Position numbers and translations under genes: made by a program. DNA of 64,000 nucleotides, from contig NZ_CP137079.1 of NCBI RefSeq assembly GCF_033170155.1, positions 496,001-560,000 of the forward strand, given 5' to 3'. This stretch comes from Raineyella sp. W15-4. Lineage in GTDB: Bacteria > Actinomycetota > Actinomycetes > Propionibacteriales > Propionibacteriaceae. This document shows positions 28,885 to 37,434 of the stretch, in pieces (positions within the stretch are counted from its first letter, which is position 1; each line of letters begins with the position of its first letter). The notes beneath the pieces were generated by a model. The model was not told the DNA's origin and did not search any database. It was given only the letters and a program-made list of their open reading frames with translations.

Positions 28885-29661
28885 TCAGCGGATGGCGTGA
28901 CCGAGCAGGGATGTCGCCTCGTCGATGACCGCGGCGACATTGTGTGGATCGTGGACGAACCGTCCGAGGAAGAGCCCGTCGACGGCGTCCCCGAGTGCGG
29001 TCAGGGTGCCCGGCCCGGCGCTACCGCCGTAGAGCATCACCAGACCGGGGTAGCGGTCCTGCAGTTGTTCCCGGGCCGGCCCACAGACCTCTCGGACGTA
29101 CGCCGCCGGTGCCGGCTCGGCGGCCCCGATCGCCCAGTGCGGTTCGTACGCGATGATCACCTGCCGATCCGGGGTGTCGCGCAGTGGCCCGGACAGCGCG
29201 GCATCCACCTGATCGACGACGACCCGGGCGGCCGCCGCGTCCTCCGGCTCCCGCTCACCGACGCAGAGCACCGGCGTCAGCCCGCGGCGGAGCGCCACGG
29301 CACATTTCGTCGCGATCGTCGCGTCGGTCTCCCCGAACAGCCGCCGTCGTTCCGCGTGTCCGATCTCGACGAGGCGTACGCCGATCTCGGCCAGCTCGGC
29401 CGCGCTCACCTCGCCGGTGAACGCGCCGGGTTCGGCGGCGGCCACGTCCTGGGCGGCGACCGGATGCGGGGCGAGGATCCGCACCGTCTCGGGCAGTGCC
29501 GGGAAGGCGGGGGCCACGAAAAACTCGACCCGTCCGTCCGCGACTGCCGGGGAGGCGGCGAGGATCTCCGCGACGGCCTGCGCCCACTGCAGCGTCTGCT
29601 GGTGGCCGAAGTACATCTTCAGGCTCGTGCCCAGCAGGATCCGGGGCCGGGAGCGCGCCAT
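28885..29661 (-). CDS. Triosephosphate isomerase-like L-erythrulose-1-phosphate isomerase
   Basis: The 258-residue TPI-fold protein has all three catalytic residues: Lys in GTSLKMYFG (instead of GNWKMN), His in EIGHAERRR and Glu in IAYEPHWAIG. The phosphate loop is LYGGSAGPG. The GTSLKMYF start and the second-shell changes mark the EryH/LerI branch, which converts L-erythrulose 1-phosphate to D-erythrulose 4-phosphate, rather than glycolytic TPI. ATG 29661 shares its A with the stop codon of the rpiB-like gene (TGATG), so the two are translationally coupled. Confidence 0.88.
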   Translation of the reverse strand: MARSRPRILLGTSLKMYFGHQQTLQWAQAVAEILAASPAVADGRVEFFVAPAFPALPETVRILAPHPVAAQDVAAAEPGAFTGEVSAAELAEIGVRLVEIGHAERRRLFGETDATIATKCAVALRRGLTPVLCVGEREPEDAAAARVVVDQVDAALSGPLRDTPDRQVIIAYEPHWAIGAAEPAPAAYVREVCGPAREQLQDRYPGLVMLYGGSAGPGTLTALGDAVDGLFLGRFVHDPHNVAAVIDEATSLLGHAIR

Positions 29662-30137
29662 CAGGCGCCTTTCTCGTAGTCGCGCAGCACCTGCACCTTG
29701 GCGTTCGACGGGCTGCCCGGGTCGAACCGGTAGCCGAGCCATTCCCGGGCCAGCCGACGGGCCAGTTCCAGGCCGATCACCCGCTCGCCCATGCAGAGGA
29801 CGTGGGCGTCGTTGGACAGGATGGAGCGCTCGACGGAGTAGGAGTCGTGGGCCGTGACGGCGCGGACGCCGGGCACCTTGTCGGCTGCCATCGCCACGCC
29901 CAGGCCGGTGCCGCAGATCAGGATGGCCCGGTCGGCCTCGCCGCGACGGATCATCTCGGCGGCGGCGATCGCCACGGACGGGTACGGTGTGTGGTCCTCG
30001 GCCCCGACACCCACGTCCACCACGGTGGCGACGCGGGCGTCGTGCTCGGCGTCCTGCTTGATCCGCTCCTTGTAGTCGAAGCCGGCGTCATCGCTGCCGA
30101 CCACCAGGCGCAGCGCCGTATCGGAGGGGTTCGTCAT
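29661..30137 (-). CDS. RpiB-like D-erythrose-4-phosphate isomerase
   Basis: The 158-residue RpiB/LacAB-family isomerase starts [19 protein letters not shown] and has [16 protein letters not shown] and [16 protein letters not shown]. The GTGLG in place of the RpiB GTGIG, and [10 protein letters not shown] in place of the usual GSDHAG, match the EryI/DerI group that interconverts D-erythrulose 4-phosphate and D-erythrose 4-phosphate. The product enters the pentose phosphate pathway. It lies between the kinase and TPI-like genes. Confidence 0.9.
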   Translation of the reverse strand: MTNPSDTALRLVVGSDDAGFDYKERIKQDAEHDARVATVVDVGVGAEDHTPYPSVAIAAAEMIRRGEADRAILICGTGLGVAMAADKVPGVRAVTAHDSYSVERSILSNDAHVLCMGERVIGLELARRLAREWLGYRFDPGSPSNAKVQVLRDYEKGA

Positions 30138-30171
30138 CGAAGCTTCCTTTCGTCAGTACTCAACACCGCCC

Positions 30172-30200
30172 CCGCCCCCCTGTCGGCGACCGGGGGGCGG
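30172..30200. terminator. GC hairpin between kinase and rpiB-like genes
   Basis: CCGCCCCCC and GGGGGGCGG form a perfect 9-bp stem with an 11-base loop in the 80-base gap inside the minus-strand operon. It may lower expression of the isomerase genes relative to the kinase or protect the kinase mRNA. Confidence 0.5.
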
Positions 30201-30217
30201 TCCAGGGGGCGTACGAC

Positions 30218-31963
30218 TCAGTGGGCCGTCGTGGGGATCGCCATCAGGTCACCCAGAGCGGTCACGATCAAGGCGAAGGAGACCGCGCCCGGATCCGGTG
30301 TCCCCACGGACTTCGCGCCGTGTGTGCGGGCACGACCGAGCGTCGGCAGCATCGCGGCGGTGCCGTCGGCCCCCTGGCGGGCCGCCTCGGCGGCCCGCGT
30401 CCAGGCGACGTCCAGGGGAATCGCCGGGTCCCGGTCGAGGGTCGCGGCGAACGGTGCCAGGGCATCGACCAGGGTCTTGTCCCCCTCGTGCGCGCCGCCT
30501 TGCGCCATCACCCGGGCGCAGGCATCACGGGCGCCGCGGCGGACCGCCTCCGCGGTGGGGGCGGTGGCATTACCGATCGCGTCGGCGACCGAGCCCAGGA
30601 TCAGCCCCCACAAGGCGCCCGAGGTGCCGCCCGCCTCGTCGGCCCAGGCATCGGCCGCCCGGCGCAGGGTGGTGCCCGCTCCGGCACCGGCGTCACCGAC
30701 CGACCGTGCCGCCGCCAGTGCGGCATGTGCCCCGCGCTGCATGCCGAGTCCGTGGTCGCCGTCGCCGGCGACGGCATCGATCCGGCCGAGCTCGTCGGCA
30801 TGCTCGTCGACGGTCCGGCTCAGCGTCTCCAGGGCCCGCCGGATCAGTGGAACGTACGCCCGGGACTGCTCGGCCGCCTCCGGCAGGTCCGAGCCGGGCC
30901 CATCGGGCTCCCTCGACGCCCGGTCGGACAGATCGACCGCCCGGAGTGCACCGTCGGTCGGGCTGCCCTGCAGATAGCCGGCGGACCGCGCGGGAGCGCG
31001 CCACAGGGCCTCGAGTTCCTCGTCGGGCCAGAACAGGGTGAGGGAGAGTCCGCTCATCTCGAAGCTCGTGCAGAACTCGCCGACCTTGGCGTCGACCAGT
31101 TGCAGGCCTCTCCCCGCCAGGCCGCGGCGCACCTCGTCGAAGACGACGTACAGCTCCTCGTACTTGAAGGCTCCCAGCCCGTTGAGGATCGCGATGACGC
31201 GCCGTCCCTGCGGGGATCCACCACCGGGGACCTCCTCGAGCAGCCTGCCGACCAACAGTTCCGCGAGTCCGCGAGCGGTCGGGACATCGACATCCTCCAG
31301 GCCCGGCTCGCCGTGGATGCCCAGTCCGATCGACATCCGGCCCTCCGGGACCCGGAACAGCGGCTGGTCGGCGCCGGGGAGCGTGCACCCGCTGAACGCC
31401 ACGCCCAGCGAGCGGGTGGCGGCGTTGGCTGCATCAGCGACCCGGGCCACCGTGTCGAGGTCGTGGCCGGCCGCCGCGGCGGCTCCGGCGATCTTGAACA
31501 CGACGAGATCGCCGGCGATCCCGCGTCGCTTCGATGCCTCCTCGGGCGGAGCCGACGAGATGTCGTCGGTGACCGCCACCGACCGGACCGGGATCCCGTT
31601 CTGCCGGAGTCGTGCGGCACCGGCGCTGAACTGCAGGACGTCACCGGCATAGTTGCCATAGCTGAGGAGGACACCGCGGCCCTGCTCGGCGCACCGCGCC
31701 ACATCGGCCACCTGGTGTGCGCTGGGGGAGGCGAAGATGTTGCCCAGCACCGCGCCGTGTGCGAGGCCCGGCCCGACCAGGCCGCCGAACGCCGGGAAGT
31801 GACCCGAACCTCCCCCGATGACGACCGCGACCTCGTCCGTTCCGCTCCGGGTCGTCCGGACCACGCCGCCCGGTACCTGCTGGACCAGGTCGCCGTGTGC
31901 AGCCACGAATCCCGCGGCAGCCGCTGCCGCGAACGCTTCGGGGTCATGTTCCAAGAAGGCCAT
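30218..31963 (-). CDS. Fused DhaK-DhaL-type ketose kinase (erythrulose or dihydroxyacetone kinase)
   Basis: The 581-residue ATP-dependent kinase has an N-terminal DhaK domain (VVIGGGSGHFPAFGGLVGPG; LSYGNYAGDVLQFSA) with the substrate-binding His in GLGIHGEPG. The C-terminal DhaL domain has the ATP/Mg motif DAVAGDGDHGLGMQRGA, then GGTSGALWG and GDKTLVDAL. Single-chain DAK kinases phosphorylate dihydroxyacetone; in mycobacteria the DerK/LerK branch phosphorylates erythrulose. The neighbouring tetrulose-phosphate isomerases favour erythrulose. ATG 31963 has GAGGAG six bases upstream and is preferred over GTG 31969. It is the first gene of the operon. Confidence 0.9.
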   Translation of the reverse strand: MAFLEHDPEAFAAAAAAGFVAAHGDLVQQVPGGVVRTTRSGTDEVAVVIGGGSGHFPAFGGLVGPGLAHGAVLGNIFASPSAHQVADVARCAEQGRGVLLSYGNYAGDVLQFSAGAARLRQNGIPVRSVAVTDDISSAPPEEASKRRGIAGDLVVFKIAGAAAAAGHDLDTVARVADAANAATRSLGVAFSGCTLPGADQPLFRVPEGRMSIGLGIHGEPGLEDVDVPTARGLAELLVGRLLEEVPGGGSPQGRRVIAILNGLGAFKYEELYVVFDEVRRGLAGRGLQLVDAKVGEFCTSFEMSGLSLTLFWPDEELEALWRAPARSAGYLQGSPTDGALRAVDLSDRASREPDGPGSDLPEAAEQSRAYVPLIRRALETLSRTVDEHADELGRIDAVAGDGDHGLGMQRGAHAALAAARSVGDAGAGAGTTLRRAADAWADEAGGTSGALWGLILGSVADAIGNATAPTAEAVRRGARDACARVMAQGGAHEGDKTLVDALAPFAATLDRDPAIPLDVAWTRAAEAARQGADGTAAMLPTLGRARTHGAKSVGTPDPGAVSFALIVTALGDLMAIPTTAH

Positions 31964-32008
31964 CGCCACTCCTCGTCGTTGAGGTCACTTACGCTCTGGA
32001 ATATGAAG

Positions 32009-32022
32009 GATCCTATAGGATC
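32009..32022. promoter_or_regulatory. Perfect 14-nt palindrome, probable operator of the tetrulose operon
   Basis: GATCCTATAGGATC is an exact palindrome 46 bases upstream of the kinase start, in the intergenic region shared with the plus-strand membrane protein gene. ATCCTATAGGAT-type sites are of the sort bound by FCD-type GntR regulators, and one is encoded just beyond the end of this operon. Confidence 0.55.
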
Positions 32023-32142
32023 TACGAAATGATGGCAACGAGATCGACGCCACATGAAGCTCGGCCCCGTGCTGTCGGCCGGTAGGCTGATCCCGTACCA
32101 CCGGGTGTCCTCCCTGGAGAACTCCGCCCCGAGGAGCATCGG

Positions 32143-33210
32143 ATGAGTGAGCCCCACGCCGGTCCCGATCAGGCGGCGCCGTCGGAGTCTGCCGCACGGT
32201 GGCCGCTCGGCGGGCGACTCCGCTCGGCGGGCGTCGCCATCCTGCTGGTCGTCGGCACCCTGCTCGTCCCGCTCGGCGTCGTCGCGGCTTGGGCACGCCC
32301 GCTGCTGACCGACACCGACGCCTTCGTCGCCACCTTCGGCCCGCTGGCCGAAGACCCGCAGATCCAGTCGTACGTCACCGATCTGACGACCGACGCGATC
32401 GTGCGGCGGGCGGACGTGGACGGTCTGATCGACCGGGTGGTCGGCGGCCTGGCCGATCTCGTGCCGGGACAGCCAGGCATTGCGGCGGCGCTCCGCTCGC
32501 TCGGACTGCCCGCGGCCGACAGCGTCCGTTCGCTGGTCCGCAGTGTGACCGTGCAGATCGTCTCCGCCGACTCCTTCTCGCAGGTCTGGGGAGAGTCTCT
32601 CCGGCTCTCGCATCGCACCCTGGTCGCTGCGCTGCAGGGCGATCCGCAGGCCACTGTGACGATTGCCGCGGAGGGGATCGGCATCCGGCTCGCCCCGCTC
32701 GGTGAGGCGGCCAAGGGTGCCCTCGTGCAGAGAGGTCTCCCGTTGGCCTCGTCGATCCCGGTGCCGGACACGACCATCGTCGTTGCGCCGGGTGCGGACC
32801 TCCGGACGCTGCGGGTGGTGTACCGCGGCCTCGTCCTGGCCGGCGGGTGGCTCCCTGCGGTAAGCGTGGTGCTGCTGCTGGGCGGCGTCGCCCTGGCTCG
32901 TCGGCGGGCACGGGCGTTGCTGGTGGCCGCCGTCTGTGGGGCGGCGGGCGGTCTCCTCGTCCTCGCCGTGCTCCCGATCGGTCGACTCCTGCTCCTCGCC
33001 CAGGCTCCGGCGGACGCGGTGCCGCCGGAGGTCGTCGGTGTCCTGTACGCGACCGCCACCACGGGGTTGGCCCGGGTGGCCACCGCCACTGCCGTGCTCG
33101 GTGTTGCAGTGGCGGTAGTGGCACTCGGGGTGAGCGGGATCCGCTCCCTGTCGGCCCGGCGGGACGATCAGGCCGAGCCTCCTGGCGGCGATCCGGGCCG
33201 TGCGGCATGA
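32143..33210 (+). CDS. Conserved actinobacterial integral membrane protein
   Basis: The protein has 355 residues. There is one membrane segment near the N-terminus (GVAILLVVGTLLVPLGVVAA) and three or four near the C-terminus (WLPAVSVVLLLGGVALA; ALLVAAVCGAAGGLLVLAVL; VATATAVLGVAVAVVAL). Between them lies an extracytoplasmic helical domain of about 180 residues (DTDAFVATFGPLAEDPQIQS). This arrangement is common in actinobacteria but has no assigned function. ATG 32143 follows the divergent spacer containing the operon palindrome. Confidence 0.8.
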   Translation: MSEPHAGPDQAAPSESAARWPLGGRLRSAGVAILLVVGTLLVPLGVVAAWARPLLTDTDAFVATFGPLAEDPQIQSYVTDLTTDAIVRRADVDGLIDRVVGGLADLVPGQPGIAAALRSLGLPAADSVRSLVRSVTVQIVSADSFSQVWGESLRLSHRTLVAALQGDPQATVTIAAEGIGIRLAPLGEAAKGALVQRGLPLASSIPVPDTTIVVAPGADLRTLRVVYRGLVLAGGWLPAVSVVLLLGGVALARRRARALLVAAVCGAAGGLLVLAVLPIGRLLLLAQAPADAVPPEVVGVLYATATTGLARVATATAVLGVAVAVVALGVSGIRSLSARRDDQAEPPGGDPGRAA

Positions 33211-33300
33211 TCGCGGCCGCGCGCCTGGGGAGGCCGTGACATCGTGGGTCGTACGGGATGGGTGGTCGGCCGGTCCACCATCGAGACGGAGGAGAGATCA

Positions 33301-33630
33301 GTGAGCGCGACGGTGAGCAACGGTTTCCTGCTGTTCGGTCAGCAGTTCCCGGCGACGGCGAAGGCCCACATGGCGTTCGTGCAGGCAAAGGCCGAGGAAT
33401 CGAGCCTGGACGAGAAGACCAGCCACTTGGCCTACCTGGCCGTGCTGGCCGCTGCCGGCCTGGCCGGCGGGATCGGTTTCCACGTGCAGCTGGCGCGACA
33501 GGCCGGGGCGAGCCGAGATGAGGTCCTTTCAGCTTGCCTGGTGGGCCTGCCCGCGGTGGGCCTGCAGGTCCTGGACGGTCTCGCGGCGGCGGTCGACGCG
33601 CTCGACAGTGAGGACCGTACGGCTGAATGA
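33301..33630 (+). CDS. AhpD/carboxymuconolactone decarboxylase-fold protein lacking CxxC
   Basis: The 109-residue all-helical protein has the CMD-family layout (DEKTSHLAYLAVLAAAGL, FHVQLARQAGASRDEVLSAC). The redox CxxC of AhpD is replaced by Gly/Ala (LAGGIGFH), so peroxidase activity is unlikely. The His in GFHVQLA corresponds to the conserved AhpD His. GTG 33301 lies right after a GGAGGAGAG site. A longer form from 33244 is possible but has no such site. Confidence 0.75.
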   Translation: MSATVSNGFLLFGQQFPATAKAHMAFVQAKAEESSLDEKTSHLAYLAVLAAAGLAGGIGFHVQLARQAGASRDEVLSACLVGLPAVGLQVLDGLAAAVDALDSEDRTAE

Positions 33631-33671
33631 CCTCCGGCTCGCCGCGGACCTCGCGCTCGCGACGACCCGGT

Positions 33672-34823
33672 TCACCCGGAGTGCGCAGTACTTCGCGAGA
33701 ACCCCGGGGCGGCGGCGCCGGTCTCCGCCACGAGCTGGCGGGCCACGTCGTGCAGATCGTGGCCGGCGGCAAGCGTGCGCTGGCGCAGGTAGGACGGGCC
33801 GCGTTCGGCCAGCTCGGCGGCGAAGGACAGTTCTTCGACGCACCCCAGGTCGCGTGCCACCGGGGTGAGTCGCTCCAGCCACTCGAACAGGTACTCACGC
33901 AGCGGGTGGACCCGCCGGCGCCGCTCAGAAGTGATGACCTGGGCATCCACCCCGTAGCGGGCGGCACGCCATTTGTTCTCCCGTACGAACCAGGGTTCCA
34001 GCGTGACCAGTTCGCGTCCCTCGTCGAGTTCGCGCACAACGTGCTCGGTCAGGCATTGGGTGAGTGCGGCGATGGCCCCCAGCTCCGCCAGAGTGGGCAC
34101 CGAGTCCGCCGTCCGGTTCTCCACCGTCCCGAAACGCGGGGACGGCCGTACGTCCCAGCGGATCTCGCTCGGGGTGGAGACCATGCCGCTGTCGATGAGT
34201 TCCTCGGCGAAATCCTCGAACTGGGACCACTCGGTCAGCTGCCAGGGCAGACCGTTCGTCGGAAGCTGCTGGAAGAGCATCGTGCGCTGGGAGGCGTAGC
34301 CGGTGTCCTCACCCTCCCAGAAGGGGGAGGAGGCGGACAGTGCGAGGAAGAAGGGGTAGAAGCGACTCAGCCCGTTGACCACCGGCATCGCATACGCCTT
34401 GCCGGTGATCCCCACGTGCACGTGGATCCCGCAGATCGCCATCCGGCGGCCCCACCACTGGTTGCGTTCGGTCACCACGTCGTAGCGAGGCGTCGCGAAC
34501 GGCTTCTGGTCGCTCGCGAGGCTGAACGGGTGGCAGCCCGAGCCCATCAGCGCGACTCCCTGGGCGCTTGCCACCCGGTTGACCTCGGCGAGCCGCCCGG
34601 CGAGCTCCTGCACCGCGTCCCCGATGTGTTCGTGCGGGGCCGAGACGAGCTCGATCATGTTCTGGAGGTACTCCTTGCGCACCGGTCCGTCCGTCTCGGC
34701 GCCGAGCGCCTCGAGCAGCGGCGCGGCGGCCGGGGTCAGCTCGAGGGTCTGTGCGTCGACGAGAGCGAGTTCCCACTCGATGCCCACTGTGGCGCGCCGC
34801 GAACCGGTGAAGTCAATCTGCAT
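33672..34823 (-). CDS. YbdK-type carboxylate-amine ligase (glutamate-cysteine ligase family 2)
   Basis: The 383-residue GCS2-family protein starts ATVGIEWELALVDAQTLELT and has SGCHPFSLASDQKPF, CGIHVHVGI, and FGTVENRTADSVPTLAELGA, all landmarks of YbdK/glutamate-cysteine ligases. It would form a gamma-glutamyl-type amide with ATP; the true substrates of this subfamily are often unknown. ATG 34823 has an AGAGGTGG site 7 bases upstream. It is convergent with the AhpD-fold gene. Confidence 0.9.
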   Translation of the reverse strand: MQIDFTGSRRATVGIEWELALVDAQTLELTPAAAPLLEALGAETDGPVRKEYLQNMIELVSAPHEHIGDAVQELAGRLAEVNRVASAQGVALMGSGCHPFSLASDQKPFATPRYDVVTERNQWWGRRMAICGIHVHVGITGKAYAMPVVNGLSRFYPFFLALSASSPFWEGEDTGYASQRTMLFQQLPTNGLPWQLTEWSQFEDFAEELIDSGMVSTPSEIRWDVRPSPRFGTVENRTADSVPTLAELGAIAALTQCLTEHVVRELDEGRELVTLEPWFVRENKWRAARYGVDAQVITSERRRRVHPLREYLFEWLERLTPVARDLGCVEELSFAAELAERGPSYLRQRTLAAGHDLHDVARQLVAETGAAAPGFSRSTAHSG

Positions 34824-35052
34824 TGTTCGCCACCTCTTGGCTGCGGGGGAGTTGTCGGCAAGCTTATTGGTTGCCGGCACTGCTCGTCCCGTGGGTTGCG
34901 AGCGCCTGCTGGGACAGCGGCTCCTGCGCGGCGAGCGCGCGCATGATTTGTAGCACCGATGTTCGGACCGGAGTCAGGGCAGCGCGTGTTGTTTGCTCGC
35001 GCGAGATCCGCTGGCTCGGCTCGATCACTCCTCCTCTGGACAGGACACCGCC

Positions 35053-35260
35053 ATGCACCCCGTAGAAGCGCTCCTCAGGCCCGTCGGCCGGATGCTCCGC
35101 CGCAAGCATGCCGATGAGTCGGCCGGGCTTGCGGCCGGTCTGGAGCCCGCGAACGCGCCTCGGATTGCGCTCCCGGACTGCACCTGATCGCCGAGATCCC
35201 GGCGCGCGGCGGCGTCTCGGACGGCGCACTGAACCTCGGCGCCGGCGACGTCGAACGTCA
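35053..35260 (+). pseudogene. Decayed PEBP-family (YbhB/YbcL-like) gene
   Basis: From ATG 35053 the frame reads MHPVEALLRPVGRMLRRKHA and then APRIALPDCT before a stop at 35185. This resembles the start of actinobacterial PEBP proteins. The +1 frame just after the stop continues LIAEIPARGGVSDGALNLGA, like the later PEBP segment with the GALN motif. About 60 residues that should lie between are missing, and the rest of the domain is absent. The relic marks a place where chromosomal sequence was lost next to the accessory region. Confidence 0.5.
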
Positions 35261-35298
35261 TCAAGAGCGCTCAACGGCGACCAGCTGCACTGGAGAGT

Positions 35299-35730
35299 GT
35301 GTCCAGAACTGTCCAAACGCCCCTCAGAGGCAATGCGAAAGGGCCCTCTGATTTCAGCGTTTCGGCTGGTCAGAGGGCCCTTCGGCTGGTCGGCCTCGTC
35401 CTCTCGACTTGGAAGAATCGGTACCTCTTGGAGAATCTGGCCTCCTACCTGGACAGGGCGGCGTCAGCGCCGAGGTTGGCGGACGACGTGTCGCGGGACG
35501 AGGCTTCTACGAGTCGCTGCTACGTCCCGTTCAAGCTCGATCAGCGGCTTGACGCCAAGGAGCGCGCAGACCTAGTGGACTACTACTGCGAGGGGCACTC
35601 GGGCCGAGAGACGGCCCGTCGGTTCGGCGTCGGCAGGACCGCCGTCTTGGCGATAGTGCGTGACGCGGGGGTCGCCCCGCGGCCACCGCACCAGAAGCTT
35701 CTGGCTCCGATCGTGAGAGCAGGGGGATGA
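35299..35730 (+). CDS. Helix-turn-helix protein of resolvase type
   Basis: The recognisable part is the last 60 residues: KLDQRLDAKERADLVDYYCE followed by GHSGRETARRFGVGRTAVLA, a Hin/resolvase-like helix-turn-helix. Such modules occur as the C-terminus of serine recombinases or as small stand-alone proteins in actinobacterial islands. The open frame starts at GTG 35299, but a terminator-like hairpin lies inside its first third. The real start may therefore be a later codon such as GTG 35488. It may be a remnant of a larger recombinase. Confidence 0.5.
   Translation: MSRTVQTPLRGNAKGPSDFSVSAGQRALRLVGLVLSTWKNRYLLENLASYLDRAASAPRLADDVSRDEASTSRCYVPFKLDQRLDAKERADLVDYYCEGHSGRETARRFGVGRTAVLAIVRDAGVAPRPPHQKLLAPIVRAGG
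35339..35382. terminator. Strong hairpin at the left edge of the accessory region
   Basis: AAGGGCCCTCTGA (35339-35351) and TCAGAGGGCCCTT (35370-35382) are perfect 13-bp complements with an 18-base loop. The A-rich 5' side and TT at the 3' side make it a possible bidirectional terminator. The loop and downstream flank share TTCGGCTGGTC. Confidence 0.65.
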
Positions 35731-35910
35731 TGCTGGCTCATGGCGCGACCCCGTGGCGGTTGTGACATGGTGCCGTGACGACGCCCGGTTGAGCCTGTTC
35801 ACAGGCTGCTGGTTGGCGTGATCGGACTCCCTCACGGCCGCCCTCGCGGGCCTCGGGCTGATCCCTCGCAACGTTATTGTGAGCTGCCTCGGCTACCCGA
35901 CAGGTTCCCC

Positions 35911-37434
35911 ATGGTTCGTAGCGCTGTGTCACTCAATGCCCAGCAGATTGCCGTCCTCGACTGGATCAAGGCCGGCTGCCCTGAAGGGGTCTACGACGAT
36001 GACACGAACTACTCGCACCGCACGAGCGCCCGGGCACTTGCCAATCGCGGACTGGTCACGATCCATGGCCATGGCCCGACCTGGACGGCCACACTGACAG
36101 CGCGCGGGAAGGTCTGGCCGGACGCGACCACCGAGGAAAAGTCGGTGCGCCAGCGCCTCGCCGAGCGAGACCGGCGGCGCTCCTCCGGCACGCTGTCCGA
36201 TTCCAGTCCCGGCGAGCCACCGTCCCGCCCGAGGGCCTCCGCTAAGAGCAGCAAGACCACAGAGCGGAAAGCGGGCCCCGTCAACATCCGACCGGCTCGC
36301 ACCGCCGCTCCAGCTGCCGAAGTCGCAGCGGAATTGGCGGCTGCTGATCGCTTGATCACCCAGGTCCTGGAGGCAGGCGGATGGCTGGTACTCCCGGAGG
36401 ATCCGGCAGTCATCGCTGAGCACGAGCGCCTGGTGGCTGCCAGCCTCAGGTCCTCCCTGCGGCCCAAAGGCAAGCGTCTCGCGATCGTTTCGGTCGGTGA
36501 GTGGGGCCGGGGTCCGAAGGCAATCGAACTTACCGAACACTTCGACGAATGCGTGCAGGCCCGGCCCGTGCCGGTCCTGAAGCACGTCGGCACCTACCAC
36601 CCGATCGTCAAGGCGTATCTCGCTAACAAGGACGGGCAGTACGTCACTGCCGAACACCTGACCCGGGCCGCTCACATCCTGCAGGCAGTCGCCGCGGAGG
36701 CCGGCAAACGAGGCCTCGACGTCTTCACGGCAGAACGAGGCCTCAAGGAAGTGAATCAGCACTCGTTAGCCACTGTGCGCGAGGCGCACCTCGTCCTCCG
36801 TACCCCCGCCGGCGTCTACGGACTCCAGATCCGGGAGATATCGGCGCCGGGGGGAGCGAAGCTGGCGCGCCGCAGCTGGAACGCGCCGAAGACGATGCCG
36901 GACTGGCAGGAACGGCGCGGGCGAGAGTTCATTAGCACCGGAAAGCTGGATCTGGTCGTGCGCGGGCCCTGGGCGCCAGGCGGAGATCACTACCGCGACG
37001 CGAAGAGTTGGACAGTAGAGGATCTACTTCCCGAGGTCTTTCGATCGTTCGAGATCAACAAGCTCCGCAGCGACGCGTCCGAACGGGAACGCAAGCGCAG
37101 GGAGGATGAGCGCCGACGACAGTGGGAAGTCGCGATGGCATCGGCCAAAGAGGCGTACGCGGTTCATGCCCGCTGGGAGCGATTCAAAGGGCGCTCCAGC
37201 GACTGGCACGAGATCCAGCAGCATCGAGCCTTCCTTGCCGAGGCAAGGCGCGTAGTCGAGCGCTACGACGGCGAAGACCGCCAGGTGCTTATCGAACGAC
37301 TGGCGGAAGCGGAGTCCGGCCTCAATGCGCGCGACCCGATCCTGCACATCGAACGCCTTGCAGCCGATCCACCCCAGCCGCGCCCAGAAGAGTTGAAACC
37401 GTTCCTGAAGGGGTGGAGCCCGTACGGTCCCTGA
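35911..37434 (+). CDS. Unrecognised accessory protein with N-terminal winged-helix-like region
   Basis: The 507-residue protein starts at ATG 35911. Residues 8-60 (NAQQIAVLDWIKAGCPEGVY, TSARALANRGLVTIHGHG) look like a winged-helix DNA-binding segment. A basic, disordered linker rich in Ser/Arg/Lys follows. The central part (RLITQVLEAGGWLVLPEDPA; EHLTRAAHILQAVAAEAGKR) and the charged C-terminal coiled coil (ASERERKRREDERRRQWEVA) are not assigned to a family I know. It lies in an island of defence-like genes, so a role there is possible but unproven. Confidence 0.7.
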   Translation: MVRSAVSLNAQQIAVLDWIKAGCPEGVYDDDTNYSHRTSARALANRGLVTIHGHGPTWTATLTARGKVWPDATTEEKSVRQRLAERDRRRSSGTLSDSSPGEPPSRPRASAKSSKTTERKAGPVNIRPARTAAPAAEVAAELAAADRLITQVLEAGGWLVLPEDPAVIAEHERLVAASLRSSLRPKGKRLAIVSVGEWGRGPKAIELTEHFDECVQARPVPVLKHVGTYHPIVKAYLANKDGQYVTAEHLTRAAHILQAVAAEAGKRGLDVFTAERGLKEVNQHSLATVREAHLVLRTPAGVYGLQIREISAPGGAKLARRSWNAPKTMPDWQERRGREFISTGKLDLVVRGPWAPGGDHYRDAKSWTVEDLLPEVFRSFEINKLRSDASERERKRREDERRRQWEVAMASAKEAYAVHARWERFKGRSSDWHEIQQHRAFLAEARRVVERYDGEDRQVLIERLAEAESGLNARDPILHIERLAADPPQPRPEELKPFLKGWSPYGP

